Part shown: piece by piece, positions 1-11,259 of the stretch | How positions within the stretch are numbered: the first letter of the stretch is position 1 | Layout of the letters: each line of letters starts with the position of its first letter | DNA from: Pollenia angustigena | Taxonomy: Eukaryota; Arthropoda; Insecta; Diptera; Polleniidae | Length of the DNA stretch: 64,000 nucleotides | Assembly: GCA_930367215.1 (NCBI GenBank) | Contig: OV884057.1 | Coordinates: 262,154,339-262,218,338 of the forward strand | Direction of reading: 5' to 3' | Translations under genes and position numbers: made by a program | Notes under the pieces: model-generated | Databases searched by the model: none | What the model was told of the DNA's origin: nothing | Seen by the model: only the letters and a program-made list of their open reading frames with translations

Positions 1-1996
1 ACAATTGCCGTGCTTGCATGCTTTATCTAATGTGATACTGAGTTCGACCTATCTGTTTCGCAGGGAGTTACCACTGGCTGACTCTGATCATATCGCTTAA
101 ACCAATTTAACCCATCTTAACTTACCTAAGTCCGACCATATTATAGCCTACACCATAGTATTTAGAGAAAAGACTTACAAATAAATTGTATATATTTTCA
201 TATAAACATATATTTTTTATTCGTCCTTCGTTCCAGTTGTGTTTATTTTTTCATTTTAAATGCATATTTCGAACTTCTAAAAGCATGTTCAATGCGGATA
301 TTTTCTAACACTTAATGCATAAAAATCCGTTCCTTAGTTACATTTATTTTTATTTTTTTTTTATAAATATGCTTAAATTGCGGGAGGTTCACTTTGAAGT
401 GTTGTCAATCTTTTTATTACAGTTTAATTTTAAGAAGAAAAAAAAAAAATAATATTGTTGGAAACATTTAAATGTTTTGGACAAACGTGTGAATTTTTCG
501 TATTTGGAACGTGTTGTTAACAGCTATGGAAATTTATTTAGAGGAGAAGGCTTTTCGTAAGAATTTCTTTTTAACTAAATATATTTGTTGTACTTAGTAA
601 AAATGTAATAATTTAAGAGTAATTTTCTATATCTTTATGAGTGACTGTTTCAATATTTAAAACTTGCCAAGGATGTTAACTGAAACATAAATATTAGAGA
701 ACAAAAAAATCAAAAGACGCGTAGAAGTACAAGAGAGGAAGTATAAGTAGCTCAAGCACTATATTATTTTAGCGATTTTGTGCTTCTTTAAGTTTTTGGT
801 AAACTAAAAGCTTAAGATCTTTTGATAAAATATAAAATATAAAATGTTTGACAAAATTCAAATCATGATTTTATGATTTCGAATTTAAATAAAAAATTTT
901 CTGTTCAAAAACAAGGAGTGTCGCATTATAAACACTGTTTTACTTTATTGATTGCAGTTTTATTATTGATATTTTTCTTTTTATTTAAAAGTAAATATTT
1001 CAATGATTCAAAATCAATTTAATAAAATTTTAAGCCTACAAGCAAAAAAAAAAAACTTAAGGATCAACATTTAAACTCCACAAGACGTCGTTTTAACTAT
1101 ATAGAAAAAACAATACCAAAATATCAAAAAACACACTCACAAAAACAAACATACATATCGAGATCGTAAGATGAATACGTCTAATAAGGAAACAACAGCC
1201 AATCTCAGCACTGCAAAAGGAACACAAACAGATTAGTCAATATCAAGTCCTGTGCTGTTGTATCTTTTGGCATTGGTAATTCCAAAACCAACTTTATAAT
1301 AAAATATTGTTAAACATTAATACGCTGTCAACACATACATTTGTTGCTGCGACTGCAAAGACCTCGGATCAGCTTCAGCAAAACAAATGCAGCCTAAATC
1401 CAGTCTTGAATTATTTTTTGCAAAAATTGAAGGTGTATTTTGTATGAAACTTATTCATTTAAAATTTGAGAGTTTTTTTCAATTCGTTTTTTTGGCTTTT
1501 GGTTAATGATCAGCCATAATTTAACAGCACAAATCGTTTGACATTTTTATACCCCTGCATCTTCATGCCACAGTGGTTTAGTATTCGTATATTTTTTGTT
1601 TCGTTTGCTAATAAAAATCATGTCGAACGATTAACTTCTTTTAAAAAAAAAAAATATGTAGGCCTCACTTCGTTGGGAATGTGCGTATAAACACACACAC
1701 GTATTGGTGAGTGGTAAAGTGTTGATGGACTTTACAACTTCTATATACTTTAGTCAGTTTATTGATCATTTTGTTAACGATGTTAACTTAACCCTTATGT
1801 ACCATGTTTTTTTTTTTGTTTTTTCAACAAATGTTAGCCTGGTATAAGTTTAAATTGAGTGGCTCCTTTTTAAGAAACACATTTTTTTAACCTTACCTCT
1901 GCAAATTGATTCCACCAAGTTGAAAACTTTTCTTAGTTGTCAGATTTTTTTTGCTTTTGTATTCCTCTTTTCTATCGTTACATAGAGGGTGATATT
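1..1996. other. AT-rich non-coding sequence
   Basis: No convincing coding region or RNA gene is visible on either strand. The stretch has long A and T runs and a short (AC)n tract near 1691. It could be intron or intergenic DNA. Confidence 0.6.
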
Positions 1997-2267
1997 TAAT
2001 TGAATAATATCGCACTTGTTGAACAATAGTGTATCAACTAAAAATTTTTATTCTTCCACGTTTTGAAAATAATCGACAAGCTATATTTATATCTAACCGC
2101 TGTAATAATATCATGCTATTTTGACTAATTTTTGGTAATGAAACGGTTGCTTAGAAAATTCTTTTTCATATGCCTTTAATCAAACATTAAAAACTGTTTT
2201 GTTTCTATTGAAAATTTTTAAATTTTAAGTTAATACAGTATTGTTGAACAAGTGCGGTATATTAATT
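1997..2267. mobile_element. Small foldback/TIR element
   Basis: About 35 bp at 1998-2034 (core TATCGCACTTGTTGAACAAT) recur inverted at 2233-2267 with a few mismatches. The arms enclose about 200 bp of AT-rich sequence with no coding potential. This is the architecture of a miniature inverted-repeat element. The exact ends and target duplication are uncertain because the flanks are themselves AT-rich. Confidence 0.5.
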
Positions 2268-2614
2268 TCTTCTAGTTTTGTATCTATGTTTCTTTGTCAT
2301 GTATTTTAAGATCTTCCTCTTCTTCCTCGCTTTTACTGCAGGTTACATTTCCGGGTTTTTACAGAGAGTGTGACAAAGCCATTTCCATTTTCTCATCATT
2401 ATTTGAGTTTTCTTTGCTGTTTCATAAGATTTCCTCAACAACTTATCATTTTCTACGGTATATGTCCAAAAGGTTGTCAACATAATGCTGAGAAATTTAT
2501 TTGTTTGGACTTTGTTTATCAGTAGTTTTGACTTAATCGCCATTTGTTTAAGTGCACTTTTGACTTAACTGCACAGAAAAAATTATTTTTCCAATTCAAA
2601 CAAAAAATTTGTAG

Positions 2615-3283
2615 AATCAAACTCATGTTGAATCCACGCATGATGACAAGGGCGTCTTAATAGATGTTAGTTTCAAAATAACTAAGGCATCTAACGAATT
2701 TTTAGTTGTGTTTAAAAATTATTATTTCAATTCAACAAGGGAGAAATACATTCGCGCTGCTTTGCGAAAGTATAATATTTCAGAATGGAAATTGGCTCTT
2801 CGATCTCCTCTGTCTTATTTATATCCTAGTGATTTCGATGTAGTAATATCTTCTGATTGCATTAGAGAAAAGCTGCAATTGCACCCAGCCGTCAAATTTG
2901 TGTCTTTCCAATCCCAAATCAAAAGAACACTTTCTTACACCGCACTATCAAATTCATCAAAAAGTAAAACAAGCTACTCAAAGCTAAATTTTTTAAAAAA
3001 TGTTCCCATGGAACTCACGGATGCACTTAAAACTAAAGATTTATGGAATCGTGATATTACCGGCAAAGGTATAAAAGTTGCTGTTTTTGATACAGGTTTG
3101 TCAAAAAACCATCCACATTTTCGAAATATCAAAGAGCGCACAAATTGGACAAATGAAAAAACTTTGAATGATTGTGTTAGTCATGGAACATTTGTTACTG
3201 GTATAATAGCCTCATCAAAGGATTGTTTAGGAATAGCTCCAGACGCAGAACTTCATATTTTTCGGGTATTTACTAACACACAG
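2615..3283 (+). pseudogene. S1P: Site-1 protease (S1P/MBTPS1-like) gene fragment captured in a TIR element
   Basis: This is an open stretch of 223 codons resembling the N-terminal part of membrane-bound transcription factor site-1 protease, the Golgi subtilase that cleaves SREBP and ATF6 in animals. In order it shows a pro-region (NEFLVVFKNYYFN, then YPSDFDVV), an autoprocessing-like site KRTLSY (R-X-L-X), then the start of the peptidase S8 domain. There the catalytic Asp lies in AVFDTGLS (codon at 3089-3091) and the catalytic His in SHGTFVTG (3182-3184). Similarity continues through KERTNWTNE and PDAELHIFRVFTN to Gln at 3281-3283, where CAG/GTATTT looks like a splice donor. The frame then runs unrelated to a stop at 3317-3319. 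The catalytic Ser and oxyanion Asn exons were not found in the window. No ATG precedes the homology. It lies in a 0.9-kb insert inside a transposon, and intron-like sequence follows it, so DNA-level capture is likelier than a retrocopy. A functional exon cannot be excluded. Confidence 0.75.
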
Positions 3284-3544
3284 GTATTTGGAAAGTTGGT
3301 AGCATGGCACCTGCATTGAGGAAACAATTGGTCTCAGAGGGATTCCAGTTTTATGGATTTTTTCATGCTTGTCTACAACAAATTATTGTTCAATGTAATA
3401 AAAATTGATTTTCTTATTACGAATCCCTTGATAAAGTGAACATAACATTCACGAAACGTTGGGAAAATATGGATTAAATGCATTTTTAATTACATAAAAA
3501 AACTTTAGGCCGTAATAGCTAAAATAAAATCTAATTTAACAAAC
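2623..3544 (+). other. Gene-fragment insert within the TIR element (copy 1 only)
   Basis: Comparison with the empty copy at 14172-15162 places the insert between CAAAC at 2618-2622 and CAAAC at 3540-3544, a candidate 5-bp target duplication or microhomology. The insert holds the S1P-like exon and then about 250 bp of intron-like AT-rich sequence, with no poly(A) tail and no obvious inverted termini of its own. Confidence 0.7.
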
Positions 3545-4499
3545 AATTTTTTGTCTGAAATCGGTCCTATAAACAAATTCGCATATTCAAACAATTTATT
3601 TGCATTTTGTTTATTGAAAAAAAACACTGATTTTTTCAAACAAATAATTTAACTGAATCAAACAAAAAGTTTACTGAAATTCATATACTAAATTTCAAAA
3701 TCAAAAAAAAACAGGTTTTTGCACAAGCAATGATGCGCACACAAGCAGGCACTGTATTAGAAGATGATGGCAGAGAGAGCAGAGCGGCCGGCTGGCTTTG
3801 AGACACATTTTTTTGTTGGAATAATTTTTGAACAAAGTTCTTTTTTTATACACACAATGTTTTTCGTCATCACTCACTGTTGCTGTATCCTTTCCTTTGC
3901 TAATGAAAAACGGCGACAGACCGACTCGATATGTTTTTCGTCATCATTCTATTTTTGTATTTGATGTATTTAAGCAAACAGTTTGAAAAAATTGAATACG
4001 GGATTTTGGTTTTTTTTAACCAACTTTGAAACCAACCAAAAATTTATTTTGTTTCTTATAATGTTGTTGTTGTTTCTGTTGTTTAAAAAGAGTGAAACGT
4101 TTTTTTACCTGTTACTTTTTTTTTTTTTTTTACTTCAAACCTCTTCATCTTTCTTACTGTTGTACTTTTTTAAAGTGTCCAAAAATAGACTGTATGTGTT
4201 TTTTGTTGTAGTTCTTATATTTCACATTAGGAAGTGTTGCTTACGATCAAATAAGAAAATGCAAAAAGACGACAACATTAAAAAGCGTTAAATATTTCAT
4301 ACAAAATTATGAAAACTTGATTGGTTTCACGCGTGTATTATATTTTTGAATGGTTGTCAACATTTTTGTTGGTTAAATAAAAATCAAACAAAAATTTTTA
4401 TTGAATCAGTAAAAAAATTTGTAGAAATTAAAAAAAATTTTCAAACAAGCGTTTGTTTGAAAATAATTCGGCAATAATTTTTTCTGTGTGCACAAAACT

Positions 4500-4785
4500 A
4501 ATCATTTTTGGCATTATTGCTCAAAATCCCATACATATGCCTTTTTAAGTGCACTTTCTATACCTGCACATTTAAGATAAATGCCCAATATTTTTGGCAT
4601 TTTAAAATTTCATATTTTCATACAAAAATTAAAGTTAGATGCAGTTTGACTTAACTGCCCAAAATACATATTTTCTGTAATTATTCTTCAAAATCCTTGC
4701 ATTTTGTAAACCTGCATATTAATCATATTTTTGGGCAGCTTTAAAATATTTTCATATAAAACATTAAAGTTAGCTACACACATAA
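4500..4785. repeat. Degenerate tandem repeat, unit about 150 bp, two copies
   Basis: The segment ATATTTTTGGCA through CATTAAAGTTAG occurs at about 4589-4641 and again, diverged, at about 4726-4772. Shared 'aagtgcacttt' and 'gacttaactgc' words also occur just left of the TIR element at 2550-2572. The element therefore probably landed within this repeat array. Confidence 0.45.
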
Positions 4786-4909
4786 AAAATATGGTGGCCA
4801 CTTTTTCCCATGATGGGTATTCATTTAAGCTGTTTGTAAAAACGAAAATCGCAAACAAGTCAAGTTGGCATCATTGTAATTCATTTATTTTGTTTGCATG
4901 TACCTACAC

Positions 4910-5659
4910 TAGGCCTGCCATACGTCCTGGTTTCCCAGGATTGTCCTGGTTTTAGACTACTTGTCCTGGTGTCCTGGTCCACTATTAAATTGTCCTGGTT
5001 TTTTGAACAGGCCAAGACAAAAAAATTTGTTTTTTGCTGGTCTTAGTTGTTAACAAAGTTTAAGATTTCTGTTATAACATTGCTAACTTAAGGCAATTGT
5101 ATAAAGAACTTTAATTAAATTCAACTGTTATGTGGTGTAAACGTCGTTTAACTAAAGACTTGCAATAATATTAGATGAGACTCGAACCTCTTTCAAATGT
5201 TGTTTCAACTAGTTGCTGTAAAAAGTTATACTGTGTAAACAACTTTTATAAGTAATCGAAAACCGAAAACAAATTGCTTTCTCTCCATACACGTTTCAAT
5301 TCAATTGTCAACTGCGTCGGTTGTAGTCCAAATCAAAGCGTGTATGGCTTTGTCAATTGATGAGTTTGACAGTTGCCGAGTTGGTTGAAGAAAAATCAAA
5401 AGATTTTGATTTTTTCAAGTTGAGTACTTAGTCTGCAATGGACTTAAGAAAGAAACTCGTCTGTGCAAAGAACATTTCTTTTGTAGGTTACACCACTTCT
5501 GCGCTAATAGCCTCATATATTTTTGGATTTAAAAATTAAAAATGGATAGTTTTTACATATACATACACATGTATTAAAAAAAACTCTTTTGTTGGTGTAA
5601 TTTTTTATCTATTTTTTCTATGTGTCCTGGTTGATAGGTTCAAACTTCTGGCTGCCCTA
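4910..5659. mobile_element. Non-autonomous hAT-like element (750 bp)
   Basis: The termini are TAGGCCTGCCA (left) and TGGCTGCCCTA (right), inverted to each other at 9 of 11 positions. They are flanked by a perfect 8-bp duplication ACCTACAC at 4902-4909 and 5660-5667, which is diagnostic of the hAT superfamily. The subterminal region repeats 'tgtcctggt' several times on the left and once on the right, as expected for transposase-binding repeats. No transposase ORF is present. Confidence 0.8.
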
Positions 5660-5897
5660 ACCTACACTCATACTTATGGTTTGTGGTTACAGCAACTTTA
5701 CCTCGATTATATGAAAGGAATAGCCAATCTGAGGCCAGGAACAGAATAAAGTAGTTTTAGTAGTATCCGAAGCTTACAAATGTTCTATAGCGCAACAAAG
5801 TTCGAAATTTAAAATTTTGCGCTTCAACTGCAACAACTGCGTATTTTGTTGACACGACCGTTTTTAACATTTGGCAGGTTGTAGCGCTATTCCTTAA

Positions 5898-6247
5898 GCC
5901 TAGTTTTCACTATCTCACAATTCTAACGTATTCCATAATACATTGTAAGATAGAAATCTAATGAGTTTTGTTGCGACTGTCAAAAAATCTAATTTAACAC
6001 GACAGTTTGTATTCACACCATCCCACAAAGTACAAACACTCATAAATGAAATAAAATGCAACCCTGATCCAATGAAAAGTATTATTTTTTAGAAATTTTT
6101 CAAAAAACGATGAAGTCGTATGGGATGTCAAACTTTTTTCATAATACTTATCATTTTCGCGACACATTGCATTCACACTACCACACTTTGCCATATTACT
6201 TGAGTACGATATGTATTAACACAAAGTACAATAGTGTAAACTAGCCG
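5898..6247. mobile_element. MITE with GSCTAGTTTWCACTA termini
   Basis: Left GCCTAGTTTTCACTA is inverted at the right end as TAGTGTAAACTAGCC. TAA lies directly outside at 5895-5897 and 6248-6250, suggesting a 3-bp target duplication as in PIF/Harbinger-type elements. The interior has no coding potential. Confidence 0.55.
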
Positions 6248-7011
6248 TAACGTTGTACTACATCAACTATTCGGTTCCCCACTTTATTATAAAAATACAT
6301 AACAAATGACTACAGGTTGTTTAAACGACATTGTTATTATCAAATTGCTGCACTTTTATGCAGGAAACCACAATTGCGTACCTGCACATTGAGGCAGCTA
6401 AATACATTTAAGATAACTGCATTTTTGATTTATCTAAAGTAGATGGCTCAAAATGAATTTCTGAGTCAATTGAACAATGTCCGTCCGGCTGCATGTCTGT
6501 CTGTCCATGTTAACAAAACAAAGGTCGTGATTTCGAAGATAATTTGATGAAATTTGGTTTGTACGTTTAAATGGTCATAAGATAAAGAACGTTGAAGCCC
6601 GGTCATTTATTTCATATGGCCACCATACAAACTTCTGTCCGGAGTAAAGTCTACGGGCACAAAGACTTTTTCTATCTTTTTATGTTTATTATTGCAACAT
6701 TTTTTAAAAATTGGTCCATATTTGATCATAGCTGCCATACAAATAACACGTCCGAAAATAGCTTTAAATGGCATAACTTCCTCATTAATGTTGATATGTA
6801 TCTCATGATGATGATACTATTTAAATTATATTCGGCACGAAGAACTCATATGAATCTTTAGCTCAGAATATTTTTTTGCTGGGTTCATGATTGCCCATGG
6901 ATCTCAAACAGGCTGCACTCTTGAAAAAGTGTCTAGCCGACTAAACTTCCTTACTTATTTTTTCTTTTTATTGAAGCAACAAATAATATTATAAAGGAAT
7001 TTGCTAATAGC
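6248..7011. repeat. Non-coding; fragment of a dispersed fly repeat
   Basis: Around 6440-6600 the wording 'tgtccgtccggctg...gtctgtctgtccatg', then 'gatttcgaagataatttgatgaaatttgg', matches the dispersed repeat at 24869-25448 and 34488-34710. Nothing else is recognised here; there is no gene. Confidence 0.4.
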
Positions 7012-7205
7012 GTGCCCCGGTAGGCTAGTTGGTATTGAGCTAGTCTATCAAAGCGGGGGTTGCGGGTACGATTTCGGCCAAAGACTCTGGTCTGTTTCAC
7101 TACAACGGGCTAAAGGGTAAGTTACTATTGCTCGGTTTATTAAGTTAGAATATAATTTGTAATTGTATTTGTAACTCTTATTAAATAAAAAATAAATAAT
7201 TAGGA
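7012..7205 (+). mobile_element. tRNA-derived SINE
   Basis: The head looks like a tRNA gene. An A-box-like TAGGCTAGTTGG lies at 7021-7032 and a B-box-like GGGTACGATTTC at about 7065-7076, in a roughly cloverleaf-sized region (7014-7085). A tRNA-unrelated body of about 100 bp follows and ends in an A-rich AAATAAAAAATAAATAAT tail at 7183-7200. This is the build of a pol III SINE. I do not call a functional tRNA because the B box departs from GGTTCGANNCC and an acceptor stem is not clear. Confidence 0.5.
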
Positions 7206-9354
7206 AATAATGCATGATTATTTATTTCGACAAAAATTTCGAAACAAAATTTTTTTCAGATACAATTTATGTTTCTTTTCGCTTAAAGGCCCTTTTTGAC
7301 CGCTTTAACATCTTCGCTTCAAGGCCCTTTTTGACCATCTTTGGGTTAATTTCTTTGAATATATACTTTTTGGTATGCAAACGAGACATTATTACTTTGT
7401 TTTTTTTTTTGTTGTTATTTTTTTCTTCTTCTTTTTGTTTGGCATCTCCTTTAGAGCAGTTTATTTGTTTGTTTGTTGTGTTCTGAACAAAAGCATCATT
7501 TAAAGACACGTTCCGTTGTTGTACGTTGTATAAAGGCCCCGTATAGAATGAAATTCTGAAAGTCTGATTATAGTTCTTATGACAGGCTCAGCAGGTGGTT
7601 ATGGGGTTATTGATATTGTGCTGGTTTCCTTGCAGTTGTTTATTTTGATCACTTTTTCTCTGAACTTTATGATCATTTTGATCGTTATGTGCCATAAACA
7701 CATGTAGTATTAATTATTTAAATATTGAAAATACAATTAACGAAAAACAGATATTGTGTTTGTTTTTAAGAGTATTGCAACATACGATTAATAATGTACA
7801 ATATAATAAATCAAGGGAAAAAAGCTTGAGATTAAGCTTAAAAAATTTTCCGTTGGAATTTAAAAAATTTATAAAAGTTTGGACTCAATTATAGGGGTTA
7901 TTTTTAAAGCCACACGAGGGATACATGTAATTTCTTCTGGGAAAGAAGACAGATTTTAATTATATAAGTCGCTTGATACAAAATCTCTCAAAAAAAGTTT
8001 TTTTTTATAAACGTGTGTCTCTTGGCCCACATATCCATTTTGTATGAATTGTTGTCATAGACTCACATCTTTTTTGAACACGTATCACAACATTAAACTA
8101 TCAATTATTTTAACACCTTCTCCACTCATCTAAGCAATTCACCTTTCTCTATATTCGGGCAATTTTATTTTTATTACACAATTATTATAAATTGTTGTTA
8201 AACTTAACGCCTGCACTTAATTTGCGATCATTTTTAAGACGCAGTAACAAACCCACTTCATTCACTCCAAAAAGCCACTCCCTTTTCATGATGTTAATGT
8301 TTGACAATGACGATCACAATGATGATAATGATGATGACGACGATGAAAACATCAAAACAGACCAAAACAACAATTTGAATAAAAAACATGGACATGTGAA
8401 CAAGATTTCATTCAAAATAATCCACTACAACAACAAGAGCCAATTTCAATTGGACATTAACAAGTGTGTAGACCAAAAGTGACTGACGACTGACTGTTTG
8501 ACTGACGCTCGTGTTTGTAGTAAGTTAGACAGTTAAAAACGAAACAAAATATTCAAAACTTCAGACTGCATAACCACTCAATTCAATTCATTAGCTGTCG
8601 GTGTGTGCATGTGCAACTATGATGCACTTATGCAATATTTTTGCTAACAGAACATATGGATGGATCTGCCCCACACTCGGACAAACGTTCAGGCACTAAG
8701 AATTCAGTCAGTCAGATATTTTTTATATTTTTCTCGATCCCTTCACAAATGTTGACATCACAGCAAAATGTTATTGTATCACAATATGAAAATACGAAAG
8801 ACAGCAAAAAATTACAAACATGCCAGAGATTACCAACTGTCAGTTGAATGTCATGCCTGAGGAACATGCGTCATCTGAAGTGTTGAACTAATTTAACAGC
8901 TGTTGAAAAAAGACAACATAAACAACTCTTTCCAGATATTTAAAGGCTAGAAATGTTCAACTTTCGGTATTTTATTTAAACTGATGTTCGGTCTGTAGCA
9001 CCGTGAACACTAAAGCTGCTTTTAGCAGTTTGATTTCGTGTAAAAGCAAAGAAAATTTGCTTCTGGAAATGCCAACTCAAATTTCTGGAGTAAAAATTTT
9101 TAATTAAGGCGCGTTTTATTTTGAACTGACGAACCATCTGACAGCGACTGTTTTACAAGTCATTTGTTTGTAGCGGCAGATATACATTAAGATCTATTTC
9201 TTACACATACTCTTAAAAAAAAAAAATTTTAATTAACTGAATACAACTAATAGAAATGTTAATCAGTGTATAATTTGCTGTTGTGAACGATTTTAGGTTA
9301 TGTCAGATGAAACGAAAAACAAACGCATGAAAGCAAAAATAATTAAACAAAAAA
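7206..9354. other. Non-coding, AT-rich; short GAT/GAC microsatellite
   Basis: No gene is recognised. A short imperfect (GAT/GAC)n run at about 8308-8346 makes an Asp-rich open frame that I regard as chance. The 8100-9050 part has slightly higher complexity and CA-rich words, as in fly intronic or regulatory DNA. Confidence 0.5.
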
Positions 9355-9591
9355 AAGTATCACAGTTATTTTCGGGAATACAAAGTTTATTATTAATACG
9401 ATTTCCGAATGACGTGCTAAATTCCCAGTTTTTCATATTTGATAAATACACTGAAATTTATTGTTGAGGGAAAGCTAGCTTCTATGCGCATTTCGCCGGT
9501 TGCTTAGACCAGCTCATCAGGAAACATTTTCCTTGTTTCTTGAGGGAAATCAGTACTTTCAAAGATTAAGGTTATGCTCCTTAAGATTTGG
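9355..9591 (-). repeat. Hammerhead-bearing repeat, minus-strand copy
   Basis: About 230 bp here are the reverse complement of 16440-16630. Shared landmarks are the ribozyme block, 'ccctcaacaataaatttcag', and 'ttgataataaactttgtattcc'-like words (on the minus strand) before an A/T-rich tail. The 5' side (higher coordinates) is cut by the hAT element at 9600-11251. The two copies look like 3' ends of one retroelement family. Confidence 0.65.
9475..9526 (-). ncRNA. Hammerhead ribozyme, minimal stem III
   Basis: Read on the minus strand, stem I 5' GTTTC is followed by CUGAUGA (9520-9514). Stem II GCUGGU pairs perfectly with ACCGGC (9513-9508 with 9500-9495). GAAA follows (9494-9491), then a self-complementary AUGCGCAU stem III. 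The predicted cleavage site is AUA just after the palindrome (A at 9483), and stem I 3' GAAGC follows. All core nucleotides of the hammerhead family are present. A palindromic stem III too short for a loop is typical of Penelope-like and other retroelement hammerheads, which are thought to act as dimers. Confidence 0.75.
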
Positions 9592-9872
9592 GGTTCAACT
9601 AGGGTTGCCAGAAACCAACATTCAAATAACTGGACAATTTTAAAAATTCACCTGGACTTTTTAAAAATAACTGGACAATTTTAAAAGTGCAAAAAAAGTA
9701 AAATTTTATAAAAAAAATTTTACAAAAAAATAAAAAAACAAAAAAATAACATAAAAATAAAAAATCATCTCAAACTCAGAGGAGCATAACACTGGTTTAC
9801 AGCCAAAAAATATCAAGAACGCCACATGCCTAGATAAGTTAATTGGGACCTATTGAACACGATAGACGTTGT

Positions 9873-10474
9873 ATTTTTTTCCTAAGTACCGTTTTTTAGA
9901 TAACGATAGTTTTGTGTTTTTCGGTGTATGGTCCCACTCAAACCCTTGTGGAGCCCAACCAATTAAATATCTGGAATGTTTTATTTTTTACCCAAATAGT
10001 ATATTTAATTACCAACATTTTAAGCGTAATTTGAAAAAAATCGGATGAAAAATAAAGTTTTAATTAAGGATTTTGTGGAACGACAATATTTTCATCTCAT
10101 ATAAAATTCCGTTTAAACGTATTTATTTATTTATTTAACGTATTTTCAAATAACGCTTAAAATGTTGGTTATTAAATATACTATTTGGTTAAACAATAAA
10201 ACATCCAGATATTTAATATAACGTAGAAAAAAACGAAATAAAAATGAAAAATTTTGAAAAAAACGTAAAAAATAGGCAAATTTTGAGGTGCCATAACTCA
10301 GCCATTTCTTATCAGATAGAAATATTCGGCATATCGACGGAAAAGGCATTCAATTACCTTTCCAACGATTATTTCGATCGGACTTTTTGGTTGGGCTCCA
10401 CAAGGGTTTGAGTGGGACAATACACCGAAAAACACAAAAGTACCGTTATCTAAAAAACGGTACATAGGAAAAAG
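9873..10474. repeat. Long imperfect inverted repeat within the hAT element
   Basis: The left part (from 'cctaagtaccg' near 9881) is repeated inverted in the right part, ending 'cggtacatagg' near 10468. Pairing covers the 'cccactcaaacccttgtgg' block (9931-9949 with 10400-10418) and further inward 'ccaacattttaagcg' (10012-10026 with about 10153-10167). The right arm has about 190 extra bases at 10210-10390. A transcript would fold into a long hairpin. No coding potential is apparent. Confidence 0.7.
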
Positions 10475-10860
10475 ATTTTTTCAAATTATCTTAAAATCTA
10501 TCAAAAAAATTCAAAATGTTTTGGTTCACGATTTCAGATAAGTTTTAAATCGGGCTTAAGCTAAGAAATACGAATTGTTTTTAATTTTTTTAATACTTGA
10601 GGAGCCTTTATTTGATATGTCGAATACAAGTCCTTAACTAACATCCGCTTACGATCATTTCGCGACTAATCACATTTAGTATTTTTAAAGTTTCCAAAGG
10701 ACATTCTGTCCTTTTCTTTTGACTAAAGATTATTTAAAGTGTTTTTAACAAAAGCCCTGCTAATTGGTATGGAAAATTCAAAAGAAAACAATTAATATAT
10801 AAAGATTTGGTACGTTATTTTTAGAGCATTTTTAAATATTAATTGTATTTAATAAATTAA

Positions 10861-11134
10861 GGCCCCGAATTTGTAAAACGCAACGCAATCCCAAAAATAA
10901 CATTGAAAGCAAAAACAATGTCAAAAATTTTTCAAAATTTTGTTGTTGCTTTCTACAGAAATACATATTGCGTTTAAAAATTATCAACGCCACAAGATAT
11001 GCAGCGTTTAAAATTTAAAAATTCAATATTCATTTCTATAGAAAACAACAACAAAATTATGAAATATTTTCGATTTTGTTTTTGCTTTTAATATAATGTT
11101 TGGCGTTGCTTTTGCGTTTTACAAATTTAGGGCC
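10861..11134. mobile_element. TAA-flanked MITE (274 bp), Harbinger-like
   Basis: The left end GGCCCCGAATTTGTAAAACG is inverted at the right as GCGTTTTACAAATTTAGGGCC in slightly diverged form. TAA lies directly outside both ends (10858-10860 and 11135-11137), as in PIF/Harbinger elements. It is nested inside the hAT element. Confidence 0.7.
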
Positions 11135-11259
11135 TAAAATAATTTTTTTTAAATTAAAGCAATTCTTTTCCAAATGGACAAATTATATTTGAGCTGGTAA
11201 CTAGACAAGACCCGAAAAAAACTGGACAATCCAGGCCGTCTGGCAAACCTAGGTTTAAC

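Larger units (their letters stand above)
2572..4488. mobile_element. CACAG-terminal TIR element, copy 1, carrying a gene-fragment insert
   Basis: The left end reads CACAGAAAAAATTATT and the right end is its inverse. The dinucleotide TG lies immediately outside both ends (2570-2571 and 4489-4490). A near-identical copy in the opposite orientation at 14172-15162 shows that 2623-3544 is extra sequence in this copy. Apart from that insert the two copies differ by only a few bases, mainly in homopolymer runs, so they moved or duplicated recently. Open frames at 3764-3964 and 3983-4291 are T-rich and show no recognisable domain, so I do not call them genes. The element is non-autonomous. Its superfamily is uncertain; a 2-bp or 3-bp target duplication fits the sequence. 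Confidence 0.75.
9600..11251. mobile_element. Non-autonomous hAT-like element (1.65 kb) with nested elements
   Basis: The left terminus TAGGGTTGCCAGA is inverted at the right as TCTGGCAAACCTA in slightly degenerate form (the minus strand reads TAGGTTTGCCAGA). It is flanked by GGTTCAAC (9592-9599) and GGTTTAAC (11252-11259), a 7-of-8 target duplication. 'ctggacaatt' words repeat near both ends. It lies immediately beside the hammerhead repeat and appears to have inserted into it. No transposase is visible; the interior is a long inverted repeat (9873-10474) and a smaller MITE (10861-11134). Confidence 0.75.

Noticed and set aside
3764..4291. Two open frames in the CACAG element, repeated in its other copy
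   Set aside because: They are identical because the element copies are young. They are Phe/Leu-rich from T runs, show no domain, and one changes length with a homopolymer.
5714..5896. MITE with AAGGAATAGC ends
   Set aside because: Only a 10-bp inverted match and no target duplication; insufficient.
7012..7085. tRNA gene
   Set aside because: A- and B-box-like words are present, but the B box is degenerate, no clear acceptor stem is seen, and a SINE-like body and tail follow.
8192..8482. Asp/Asn-rich ORF
   Set aside because: It is driven by a GAT/GAC microsatellite; no conserved motif or splice context.
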